From Streptomyces sp. NBC_01717 (GTDB lineage Bacteria; Actinomycetota; Actinomycetes; Streptomycetales; Streptomycetaceae): a stretch of DNA of 64,000 nucleotides. Positions 1-7,469 of the stretch are shown here, piece after piece. Location of the stretch: NCBI RefSeq assembly GCF_036248255.1, contig NZ_CP109178.1, forward strand, positions 5,394,001 through 5,458,000, read 5' to 3'. Positions within the stretch are counted from its first letter, which is position 1, and each line of letters begins with the position of its first letter. The notes beneath the pieces are model-generated. The model did no database searches. It was not told the origin of the DNA and saw only the letters and a list, made by a program, of their open reading frames with translations. The translations under genes were made by a program, and so were the position numbers.

Positions 1-782
1 ATCTCCTCGCCCGTCAGGATGAGCAGGTCGTCGCCCCACAGCCCCTGCCACGCGCTGTGCGCGGCGTGGGTGTTGTGCTCGCTGCTGTTGATGAAGTCGA
101 GCCCGGCGGCGCGTGCGGCGGTGGCGATCTCGGCGGGGGTGCGCTTGCCGTCCGAGTGGACGGAGTGCAGATGGCAGTCGCCGCGGTACCAGGCGCGGCC
201 CCGGCCCTTGGCGCGCTCGGGCGGGTACACGGGCGTCGGCGTGGTGCCGGGCTCGCCGAAGCGGAGGGTGATCGTCACCTCGTACGGGAGCCCTTCGGGC
301 GCGACGGTGTACGGGCCCAGCGCGATGTTCCAGGTCCCGGCCCGTACCGGACCCGCGACATAACCGGGCGTCGCCTCGTCCGCCCGGATGAAGAAGTCGC
401 CACGCGCCCCGCCGGACCAGCCGCGGAATCCGCGCCCGCCCAGCCCCGTGCCGCGCTCGTCGAAGATGCCGATGTCGAGGGCGTTGCCCTGGGTGCCGGC
501 CGGGACGGGCGTCTTCTCGTACGTGTACGAGACGGCGATCTCCCGTACTCCGCGCGGCACTTCGACCGGCAGATAGACGAAGTCGGGCGACCCGGTCGGC
601 AGGGTGCCGCGCACGGTCTTCGTCACATCGTCCTGGTCCGTACCGCCACCCTTGCCGTCGTTCTTGCCGGGCGCGGCGTTCGCGAAGCTCACAGTGGACA
701 ACGTTAGGGCGGTGGCGGCTGTCCCGACGAGTAGGCCGCGCCTGCCGAGCGGGCCGTTCTGCGGGGTGTGCGATCCGGTCAT
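1..782 (-). CDS. CehA/McbA family metallohydrolase, 3' part outside window
   Basis: The reading frame is open from an ATG at 782 to the left window edge (260 codons), so only the N-terminal part is visible. It begins with a twin-arginine-type export signal (LGRRGLLVG, then an Ala-rich segment ending near SFANAAPG), followed by a beta-rich domain. The PHP-type metal-binding motif GDCHLHSVHSDGK follows, then FINSSEHNTHAAH. These are the signatures of the CehA/McbA group of exported PHP-domain hydrolases, which bind metal through His/Asp clusters. The substrate cannot be told from sequence. It is divergent from the oxidoreductase gene at 964, with ~180 bp between them. Confidence 0.88.
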   Translation of the reverse strand, partial: MTGSHTPQNGPLGRRGLLVGTAATALTLSTVSFANAAPGKNDGKGGGTDQDDVTKTVRGTLPTGSPDFVYLPVEVPRGVREIAVSYTYEKTPVPAGTQGNALDIGIFDERGTGLGGRGFRGWSGGARGDFFIRADEATPGYVAGPVRAGTWNIALGPYTVAPEGLPYEVTITLRFGEPGTTPTPVYPPERAKGRGRAWYRGDCHLHSVHSDGKRTPAEIATAARAAGLDFINSSEHNTHAAHSAWQGLWGDDLLILTGEE

Positions 783-963
783 GCGAGTGGCTCCCCGGGG
801 TGTCGTGAGTGACGAGAGTGACGGATCCGAACCCTGCTATGGGGCCATGAACTCAGGGCAAACGGAAGGAGGTTGACGGACAAGAACTGTCATCCGAGAG
901 GCCCTGGGCGTCCTGACCGGCACCGCATAGGTTGGGGCCAGACGACGACGGAGGTGCCCCCGC

Positions 964-1809
964 ATGCGGATCGCCACAACGATCTTCCTCACCGACGAGA
1001 CGATCGCGCCGGTACGGCTCGCGCGCGAACTCGAACAGCGCGGATTCGCCGGGCTCTATCTGCCCGAACACACCCACATCCCGGTGACCAGGGACACTCC
1101 GTACCCGGCGGGCGGCGAACTTCCGCCCGAGTACGGCCGCACCCTCGACCCGTTCGTCGCCCTCGGCCAGGCCGCCGCGGTCACGGAACACCTCGCGCTC
1201 GGCACCGGCATCACGCTGATCGCCCAGCACGACCCGATCGACCTGGCGAAGCAGATCGCCACCCTCGACCATCTCTCCGGCGGCCGGTTCACGCTCGGCC
1301 TCGGCTTCGGCTGGAACGTAGAGGAGGCCGCGGACCACGGGGTGACCTGGTCGACGCGGCGGGAGCTGGTCCGCGACCGGATGGCGCTGATGCGCGCCCT
1401 GTGGGCGGACGAACCCACGGGGTACGAGGGTGAGTTCGGCTCGGTCCGGGCCAGTCATGCGCACCCGAAGCCGGTCCGGAAACCGCGCGGCCCGGTGTCC
1501 GGCCCGCGCACCCTGATCGGCGGCGCGGCCGGCCCCAAGCTGTTCGCCCACATCGCGGAGTACGCGGACGGCTGGCTGCCGATCGGCGGCCGGGGGCTCA
1601 CGGAGTCGGTGCCCGTGCTGCGCGCGGCCTGGGGATCGGCGGGCCGCGACCCGGAGCAGCTCCAGGTGGTGCCGTACGCGGTGCTGCCTAGCGCGGGGAA
1701 GCTGGCGCACTACGCGGAGCTGGGCATCGAGGAGGTCGTGCTGCAGTTGCCTCCGGCAGACGAGTCGGAGGTGCTGCGCACGCTGGACGGCTACGCGCAG
1801 TATCTGTGA
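964..1809 (+). CDS. LLM-class F420-dependent oxidoreductase
   Basis: This 281-residue protein belongs to the luciferase-like monooxygenase superfamily. The family's markers are visible: an N-terminal strand MRIATTIFLTDE, the LGTGITLIAQHDPIDLAKQIATLD region, and GGRFTLGLGFGWNVEE, which is the typical flavin/F420 TIM-barrel segment. Near the C-terminus is YADGWLPIGGRG. Members usually use F420 (or FMN) to reduce or oxidise small organic substrates in the cytoplasm. GGAGGTG lies six bases before the ATG, which supports this start. The F420 precursor enzyme FbiC is encoded at 7470, so the cofactor is made in this organism. The substrate is unknown. Confidence 0.9.
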   Translation: MRIATTIFLTDETIAPVRLARELEQRGFAGLYLPEHTHIPVTRDTPYPAGGELPPEYGRTLDPFVALGQAAAVTEHLALGTGITLIAQHDPIDLAKQIATLDHLSGGRFTLGLGFGWNVEEAADHGVTWSTRRELVRDRMALMRALWADEPTGYEGEFGSVRASHAHPKPVRKPRGPVSGPRTLIGGAAGPKLFAHIAEYADGWLPIGGRGLTESVPVLRAAWGSAGRDPEQLQVVPYAVLPSAGKLAHYAELGIEEVVLQLPPADESEVLRTLDGYAQYL

Positions 1810-1827
1810 CCTCGGTAGGCCTTCGCG

Positions 1828-2083
1828 GACGAACTCCGCCTCGACGCTCATGCCGGGGAGGCGGTTGTCGACGCCTTCGGGCGGTTGCTGCCCCAGCTGT
1901 CGGCGGCGGCCGGCCTCCTGGACCTCGAAGCGATCGGCCGTGTGGTGCGGTGCGAGATGAACACCGTGCTGGTGGCTCGGGGACCTGACATCCCGGCCGG
2001 ACCGCGAGGCGGCGAACCGGCTGTATGAACGCCTCGGCTTCCGGGCCAGGGGGTCGACGGTCCACCGGTTCCCGATGGACCAG
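1828..2083 (+). pseudogene. GNAT-family acetyltransferase remnant with internal deletion
   Basis: Two reading frames carry the two ends of a GNAT acetyltransferase. The first (from 1828) reads DELRLDAHAGEAVVDAFGRL, continues to EMNTVLVARGPD and then runs into a stop. The second, in another frame, reads LTSRPDREAANRLYERLGF and then RARGSTVHRF, the usual acetyl-CoA-binding C-terminus of these enzymes. The central part of the domain, with the pyrophosphate-binding loop, is missing. No single open frame covers it, so it is called a pseudogene. It explains the otherwise empty stretch 1810-2247. Confidence 0.75.
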
Positions 2084-2247
2084 GGCGCCGCGACCGCCCT
2101 TCCCCGCAACGGCGACGATCAGTCGCGCCCGCATATATGTGCACCTCCTGTGAATATCTGTGCGATCATCGCGTCGATTCGCCGCGCGCCCCGCTGTCGT
2201 GGAGGGCCCGAAGCGCGCATGTCACTCACCGCTCCGGGGGGAACGGA

Positions 2248-5200
2248 ATGCCTCACCACCCGTGTACGACCGCGAGAACCGCGGCGTACACCGCATTGAT
2301 GCTCACGCTGGCGGTCCTGTTGTCGCTACTGCTCCCGGCGGGCGCCGCTCAGGCGTACGCCCCGGGTGCGGCCCCCGCACCGTCGGCAGCCGCGCCGGCC
2401 GACGGGGACTGTTCCGTCCTTCCGCTCTCCGCCTTCGGTGAAGCCGCCTCCGCGGCGGGCACGGTGACCATCCCCGGCCAGGAGTCGGTCTGCTTCACCT
2501 TCACGGCCGAGGCGCCCGGTCTGTACCGCCTGCTGCTGGTGGGCGGCAACGCCGGCGACACGTACGCCTCCGTCCTCGACGGCGAGACCCCGATCGACTG
2601 CTACGACCCGGAGTGGGGCGCCGGCTGGTGCCACCTGCCCCGGGACGGTGCCTACACGCTCCGCCTGAGCAACAACTGGCCGGACCCGAGCACCCCCACC
2701 GTCGCCCTCATCCCTCTCGGCTCCACCGAGGGCTGCGCCCCGGAGACCGGCACCGCGTGGGACAGCGCGCCCGTCGTCGGCTCGGCGACCGGACCGACCG
2801 CCGTCCAGTGCCAGCCGTTCGCCGGCCGGCCCGGTGAGCGGATCACCGACGAGATCGCGACGACCGTGTACGGCGAGAGCGGCTCGTGGATCACCGACGA
2901 GACCGGTGCCCGGATCTGCCCGCACTTCAACGACGACGACAGCGAGGGCTGCGTGCTGCCCGGTGACGGCCCCTACCGGGTCCTCTCCCAGGTCAGCTAC
3001 GGGGAGAAGGGCTTCCCGGCCGAATACACCCTGAAGGTCCGCAGGATCTCCGACCCGGCCGGTTGCACCCATGTCGGCCTGGGCGCGTACAACTCCGCAC
3101 CCACCACGGTGGATCCGACCACCGGCTGCAAGATTTTCACCGCCCCGGCCGCCGGAACCTACGACGTGTACGCCGTCCACTCCGGCGTCCGTTCGGTGCT
3201 CGGTGTGTACGACCGGGACGGGAAGACCGTCTGCACCACCTGGGGTGGCGGTTGCCGGCTGCCCGCCGCCGGGGACTACACCGTCTTCACCGACGACGCG
3301 ACCCTGATCCTCGACCGGTCCGCCACCGCCGGTTGCGAGCCCGTCGAACTCGGCGTCCACCGTTCCGCGTTCGCCTCGGGCGGCGAGGTCGACTGTCTGT
3401 CCCTGCCGCTGCCGGAAGGTGCCCACCTGGCCCTGCTGAAGGCCCTCAACGGGCCGGCGCCACGCCCCGAGGCGATCGTCGTCGACGCCGACGGCGTACA
3501 GCGGTGCGACTGGGGCTCTCTCGGATCGGGTACGTGCGAGCTCACCGGCAAGGCGCCGTACCGCGCCCTGGTCTCCACCGACGACGAGGGGCAGCCGACC
3601 GGCCCCTACACCCTCGCACTGCACCGCACGGACACGGTGAGCAGCTGCCCGGCCATTCCGGCGGGCGATTTCACCGCGACGAGCCCCGCGGCCCGGTTCT
3701 CGACCGGCGGCGGTGTCTTCTCGCACTGCCTGAGCATCCCGGCCGACGATCACAGCACGCAGGAGAACCTGCAGCTCCAGGCAGCGCCCGGCACCACGTC
3801 CACCGCCGAGTTCTCCGTCCTGGACGACCACGGCAAGCAGATCTGCTCGATCTACCCGTCCCTCTCCACCTGGACGACCTGCCATCTGGCCCCCGGCGTC
3901 GCCCACACCGTGCTGGTCACCGGCCGTGACAGCGCCGCCGAGTACACCTTGACCCGTCGCGACGTCACCGCGAGTGCAAAGGGCTGCGCGGCGAACCCGG
4001 CGACCGAGGTCGGCGGCCCGTCCACCGGCGGAGCGCTGGGCGCCTCCGGCGAGCTGCTCTGCCGCCAGGTCACCACCGGCGACGCCAAGGACACCCTGCA
4101 CCTCGACGTCCGTGATGCCCTGGGCGCCGCGAACGTCGTGGTCTACGGCGCGGACGGCACGGCGCTGTGCAACCAGAACAAGGCGTGCGCGGTCACCGGC
4201 TCCACCCGCTACCAGGTCATGGTCACTGTCCGGTCCGGGCTGAAGGCCGCCGAGTCGTACCGCTTCGACGCCCTGCGCATCGCGACCGCCGACGGCCCGT
4301 CCGCCGCGTGCGAGAAGGTCCCCAACGTCGCCTACGGATACGGCCCGGTCACCGGCACCCTCGACGAGCAGCACACCGCCGTCTGCGCCGTGCTGCCCAC
4401 CGCGTACCGGGACTACTTCGACATGGTCATCAGCGACACCACGGGCGCCACCGAGACCGCGGTGCCCTCGCTGTACGGCCCGAAACTCGACAACGGCTGC
4501 ACGCGCTTCGTCCCCACCGGCTACCAGTGCGCGCTGAACGCGCCGTACAGCCAGGAGACAACCCCGAGCATCCTGGTCCTGTCGCTGCCGGAGAAGGCAT
4601 CGGCGGCCTCGTACAAGGCCGAGGCGGTGTGCACGTCCGCCCTCTGCGGTACGGAGAAGGTGTCCATCGGCCAGATCTCCCCGACCACGGGAGTGAGCGG
4701 CACGAAGGCGACGGTTCGGCTGTCCGGTACGTCCCTGCACAAGGACGACCGGGTCGTGCTGTCCCTCTCCGGCAAGCAGATCACCGCGACGACCACCGAG
4801 GTATCGGCCGACCGCAAGCTGCTCACGGCCGAGGCGGACCTGACCGGGGCCGCCGTCGGCACCTGGAGCCTCAGTGTCATCACACACAACGGGTGGCAGT
4901 ACCTGCGCGACTCCTTCACCGTCACCGCGGCCCCGCTCGTCAACGGTGCACCCCCGGTGGTCACCGGCACCGGCAAGGTCGGTGACCGGCTCACCGCGTC
5001 CACCGGCACCTGGGCCCCCGCCCCGACGTCGTACTCCTACCAGTGGAACGCCGACGGCCAGACGGTGCCGGGCGCGACCGCGTCCACGTACACGGTGCCC
5101 GCGACGACGCTCGGCAAGAAGCTCTCCGTCACCGTCACGGCCCACCGCACCGGGACCCCGGACGTCCGGGCCACCTCGGCGACGGTCACGGCCACCCGGG

Positions 5201-5751
5201 GCGCGGTGCCCAGGGTGACCACCGCCCCGAAGATTACTGGCACCGCGAAGGTGGGTGCCAAGCTCACCGCCGCGAACGGCAGTTGGACGCCCGCTGCCAC
5301 CTCGTACGCCTATCAGTGGAAGGCGGACGGCACGGCGATCAAGGGGGCGACCGCGTCGACCTACACCGTCCCCGCCTCGCTGCTCGGCAAGAGGGTCTCG
5401 GTCACTGTCACGGCTCGTCGCACCGGCCACGCCGACGGCTCCGCGACGACCCTCTCGGTGAAGATCGCCACGGGCAGTGCCCCGAAGGTCAGCAAGAAGC
5501 CCACGATCTCCGGCACGGCGAGGGTGGGCCGCACCCTCAAGGCGGGGCACGGCACATGGACGCCGGCCCCGACCTCGTACGCCTACCAGTGGTACGCGAA
5601 CGGCAAGGCGATCAAGGGGGCGACCAAGTCCTCGCTGACGCTCAAATCCGCCCAGCGCGGTCAGAAGATCACGGTGAAGGTCACCGCCCGCCGCACGGGC
5701 CACGCGAGCGGCTCGGCCACCAGCAGCGCGACCAAGGCGGTCGCCCGCTGA
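2248..5751 (+). CDS. Large secreted repeat protein with IPT-like and Ig-like domains
   Basis: The start at 2248 (MPHHPCTTARTAAY) is preferred because it follows a purine-rich stretch and leads straight into a Sec signal (LTLAVLLSLLLPAGAAQAYA). An upstream in-frame start at 2137 would put a charged leader before the signal. The mature ~1130 residues contain several Cys-containing modules of about 100 residues resembling bacterial pre-peptidase-type beta domains. An IPT/TIG-like domain follows at about residues 806-895. Three C-terminal Ig-like repeats of exactly 92 residues begin near 900, 992 and 1084, each with a TSYxYQW motif. No catalytic motif or sortase signal is seen. A cell-surface or matrix role is inferred. 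Confidence 0.85.
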   Translation: MPHHPCTTARTAAYTALMLTLAVLLSLLLPAGAAQAYAPGAAPAPSAAAPADGDCSVLPLSAFGEAASAAGTVTIPGQESVCFTFTAEAPGLYRLLLVGGNAGDTYASVLDGETPIDCYDPEWGAGWCHLPRDGAYTLRLSNNWPDPSTPTVALIPLGSTEGCAPETGTAWDSAPVVGSATGPTAVQCQPFAGRPGERITDEIATTVYGESGSWITDETGARICPHFNDDDSEGCVLPGDGPYRVLSQVSYGEKGFPAEYTLKVRRISDPAGCTHVGLGAYNSAPTTVDPTTGCKIFTAPAAGTYDVYAVHSGVRSVLGVYDRDGKTVCTTWGGGCRLPAAGDYTVFTDDATLILDRSATAGCEPVELGVHRSAFASGGEVDCLSLPLPEGAHLALLKALNGPAPRPEAIVVDADGVQRCDWGSLGSGTCELTGKAPYRALVSTDDEGQPTGPYTLALHRTDTVSSCPAIPAGDFTATSPAARFSTGGGVFSHCLSIPADDHSTQENLQLQAAPGTTSTAEFSVLDDHGKQICSIYPSLSTWTTCHLAPGVAHTVLVTGRDSAAEYTLTRRDVTASAKGCAANPATEVGGPSTGGALGASGELLCRQVTTGDAKDTLHLDVRDALGAANVVVYGADGTALCNQNKACAVTGSTRYQVMVTVRSGLKAAESYRFDALRIATADGPSAACEKVPNVAYGYGPVTGTLDEQHTAVCAVLPTAYRDYFDMVISDTTGATETAVPSLYGPKLDNGCTRFVPTGYQCALNAPYSQETTPSILVLSLPEKASAASYKAEAVCTSALCGTEKVSIGQISPTTGVSGTKATVRLSGTSLHKDDRVVLSLSGKQITATTTEVSADRKLLTAEADLTGAAVGTWSLSVITHNGWQYLRDSFTVTAAPLVNGAPPVVTGTGKVGDRLTASTGTWAPAPTSYSYQWNADGQTVPGATASTYTVPATTLGKKLSVTVTAHRTGTPDVRATSATVTATRGAVPRVTTAPKITGTAKVGAKLTAANGSWTPAATSYAYQWKADGTAIKGATASTYTVPASLLGKRVSVTVTARRTGHADGSATTLSVKIATGSAPKVSKKPTISGTARVGRTLKAGHGTWTPAPTSYAYQWYANGKAIKGATKSSLTLKSAQRGQKITVKVTARRTGHASGSATSSATKAVAR

Positions 5752-5782
5752 CCGGGCAGGGGAAGCGGTAGCGGTGTATGCA

Positions 5783-5817
5783 GAGGGGGCGCCCCACCGG
5801 TGGTGGGGCGCCCCCTC
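5783..5817. terminator. Strong hairpin terminator after the secreted repeat protein
   Basis: A perfect 16-bp stem (5783-5798 with 5802-5817) closes a 3-base loop 31 bp after the stop of the repeat-protein gene. The stem is almost pure G/C, as is common for Streptomyces terminators. No T-run follows. Confidence 0.85.
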
Positions 5818-5927
5818 GCGTCAGGTCGGTGAGACCGGAATCGCGTTTGCCCACGGTGCCGGGATGGATCCCACGGCTTTCGGCAGCCCCGAAGCAGGTT
5901 GCCGACAGAGCGGCACTCGACCCCGGT

Positions 5928-5977
5928 GCAACCCTTTGGTTGCGGCTGGAGGTTCGATGTGCAACTCTGGAGTTGCA
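5928..5977. promoter_or_regulatory. Tandem operator pair for the ArsR regulator
   Basis: Two similar inverted repeats lie just upstream of the SRPBCC/ArsR operon. One is GCAACCCTTTGGTTGC (5928-5943), the other TGCAACTCTGGAGTTGCA (5960-5977, an 8-bp perfect arm with a 2-base centre). Their centres are 33 bp apart, about three helical turns, placing both sites on one DNA face. ArsR-family repressors usually bind such imperfect palindromes at their own promoters, so autoregulation is inferred. Confidence 0.7.
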
Positions 5978-6006
5978 GTCAGTGGCGGCGATGAAGGAGT
6001 CCCCTC

Positions 6007-6453
6007 ATGAGCGAACAACGGATCGAGCGCGAAACCCTGATCGCGGCACCCCTGGTGCGGGTCTGGTCGCTGGTGACCGAACCCGGGTTCTGGGTGGCGG
6101 ACCCGGCGAGCGTCCACGGCACCGTGGCCAGAGAAGGCGAGTCGGTGCTGGCGAAGAACGCCGAGTACGGCGACTTCCCGGTGCGCGTGGAGAAGGTCGA
6201 GCCGCCGACGTACGTGGCGTACCGCTGGGCCAGCGCGTTCCCCGGGGAAGAGCTGCGCGCGGACAACAGCACCCTCGTGGAGTTCACGTTGACCCCGGAA
6301 GGCGACAAGACCAGGCTTCGCGTCGTCGAGAGCGGTTTCGAGGCGCTGGCCGGGTCCGAGGAGCTGCGCACCCAGGCGGTGAAGGACAACAGCGGCGGCT
6401 GGCCACAGGTGTTCGACGCGTTCAAGACGCGTGCCGAACAGTCGTCCGTGTGA
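6007..6453 (+). CDS. SRPBCC domain protein (AHSA1-like)
   Basis: This 148-residue protein begins IERETLIAAPLVRVWSLVTEPGFW, the usual N-terminal strand and helix of START/SRPBCC hydrophobic-pocket proteins. The WASAFPGEEL and VEFTLTPEGDKTRLRVVESGF segments match the AHSA1-type subgroup. Such proteins bind small hydrophobic ligands in the cytoplasm. The start follows an AAGGAG sequence. Its last codons overlap the ArsR start (GTGTGA), so the two genes are very probably translationally coupled. The ligand is unknown. Confidence 0.9.
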   Translation: MSEQRIERETLIAAPLVRVWSLVTEPGFWVADPASVHGTVAREGESVLAKNAEYGDFPVRVEKVEPPTYVAYRWASAFPGEELRADNSTLVEFTLTPEGDKTRLRVVESGFEALAGSEELRTQAVKDNSGGWPQVFDAFKTRAEQSSV

Positions 6454-6803
6454 CGGACGAACGCCGCGGCCCTGGAGAAGCGGTCGACAGCGTTCTCGGC
6501 GCGCTGGCCGACCCGATGCGACGCCGGCTGCTCGATCTGCTCGCCGCGCAGGGCGAGGTCAGTGCGACGACGCTCGCCGAACGAGTGCCCGTCTCGCGGC
6601 AGGCGGTGGTCAAGCACCTCGCCGTCCTGGACGCCGCCGGACTGGTTTCCGGCAGACGGGTCGGGCGCGAGGTGCGGTACGCGGTGCGGCCCGCGGCGCT
6701 GGACGCGACGGCGCGGTGGATGGCCGCGCTCGCGGCCGACTGGGATCGGCGCTTGGCGCACATCAAGCGCGTCGCTGAGGCGGCGGAGCGGGATTCGCGC
6801 TAG
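6450..6803 (+). CDS. ArsR-family transcriptional regulator
   Basis: This is a 117-residue winged-helix protein. Its fold is clear from DSVLGALADPMRRRLLDLLA, the recognition-helix region TTLAERVPVSRQAVVKHLAVL, and the wing VSGRRVGREVRYAVRP. No metal-binding Cys pair is present, so it belongs to the non-metal subgroup that is often paired with SRPBCC proteins. The GTG start at 6450 is chosen because it overlaps the preceding stop and starts the conserved domain. It probably represses its own operon through the paired palindromes at 5928-5977. Confidence 0.9.
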   Translation: MTDERRGPGEAVDSVLGALADPMRRRLLDLLAAQGEVSATTLAERVPVSRQAVVKHLAVLDAAGLVSGRRVGREVRYAVRPAALDATARWMAALAADWDRRLAHIKRVAEAAERDSR

Positions 6804-6926
6804 TACTGCCGCGCCGGCGTGCGCCGGACGGGCCGGATGGGGGCACCGGCCCCGACAGGGGGCCGGATGCCCGGGCAACGGTTTCCGTACGCAGCAGTGG
6901 GTCCAGGACTCACTTATGTGCACTGG

Positions 6927-7360
6927 CTAGGAACGGTCGATGGTGAGTACCTGAACGCGCCACGGACCGCGGTCGGTCGAGGCGCCGTCCCACCCGGTGA
7001 AGACGGCGGAGGCGGTGAAACCCGCGGCCCACCCGGGCGAGGAGTGCGTTGGCGGCTGCCTTGTCGGCGTCGAGCCCGATCATCCGCACCCGGAAGCCGA
7101 GGCTGCCGCCGGCGAAGTCGGCCACGGCAGGGGTCGTGACGTCCTCGACGCGAGCGGCGAATCCCTTGCCGGACAGGGCGCCGGCGAGAGCGTCGGCATG
7201 CGCCCGGTCGCCGACGGCGGTCGGCGGCGCGTCGGGGTCGGGGCCGTCGCCACCACCGGGGACGGCGACCTCGACGGTCCAGCCGTCGGGCCCTTTCCGG
7301 GATCGGAAGCGCTTCCGGCCCGGTCCGGTCCGGCCGCCGCCGGTTCCGCGCCATGGACCT
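6927..7360 (-). pseudogene. Remnant of a phosphodiester-glycosidase-type secreted protein
   Basis: Read on the minus strand, one frame gives [15 protein letters not shown], then [20 protein letters not shown] and GSLGFRVRMIGLDADKAAAN, an SPOR-like repeat. After one frameshift near 7030 the next frame gives GFTASAVFTGWDGASTDRGP and WRVQVLTIDRS before a stop at 6927-6929. This layout matches the middle of Streptomyces phosphodiester glycosidase (NAGPA-type) proteins, in which the catalytic domain would follow. The N-terminus, the catalytic domain and one frame are lost. The family assignment is from memory of its layout and is moderate. Confidence 0.55.
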
Positions 7361-7469
7361 GTCCTCGGTCCGGCCGCGCCGGACGGGAACGCCCGTCACG
7401 AGGGCAGGGGGGCCAGGCCGCCCCGGAGGCGTCCCTACCGCTCGCCCGCATCGCTCGTATGCTCGGTTC

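Noticed and set aside
853..2109. 418-codon minus-strand frame over the F420 oxidoreductase
   Set aside because: The plus strand has a clear LLM-family protein with an ideal ribosome site.
2326..5703. 1125-codon antisense frame over the secreted repeat protein
   Set aside because: The plus strand has a signal peptide and regular repeats. The antisense product is low-complexity Arg/Gly/Val.
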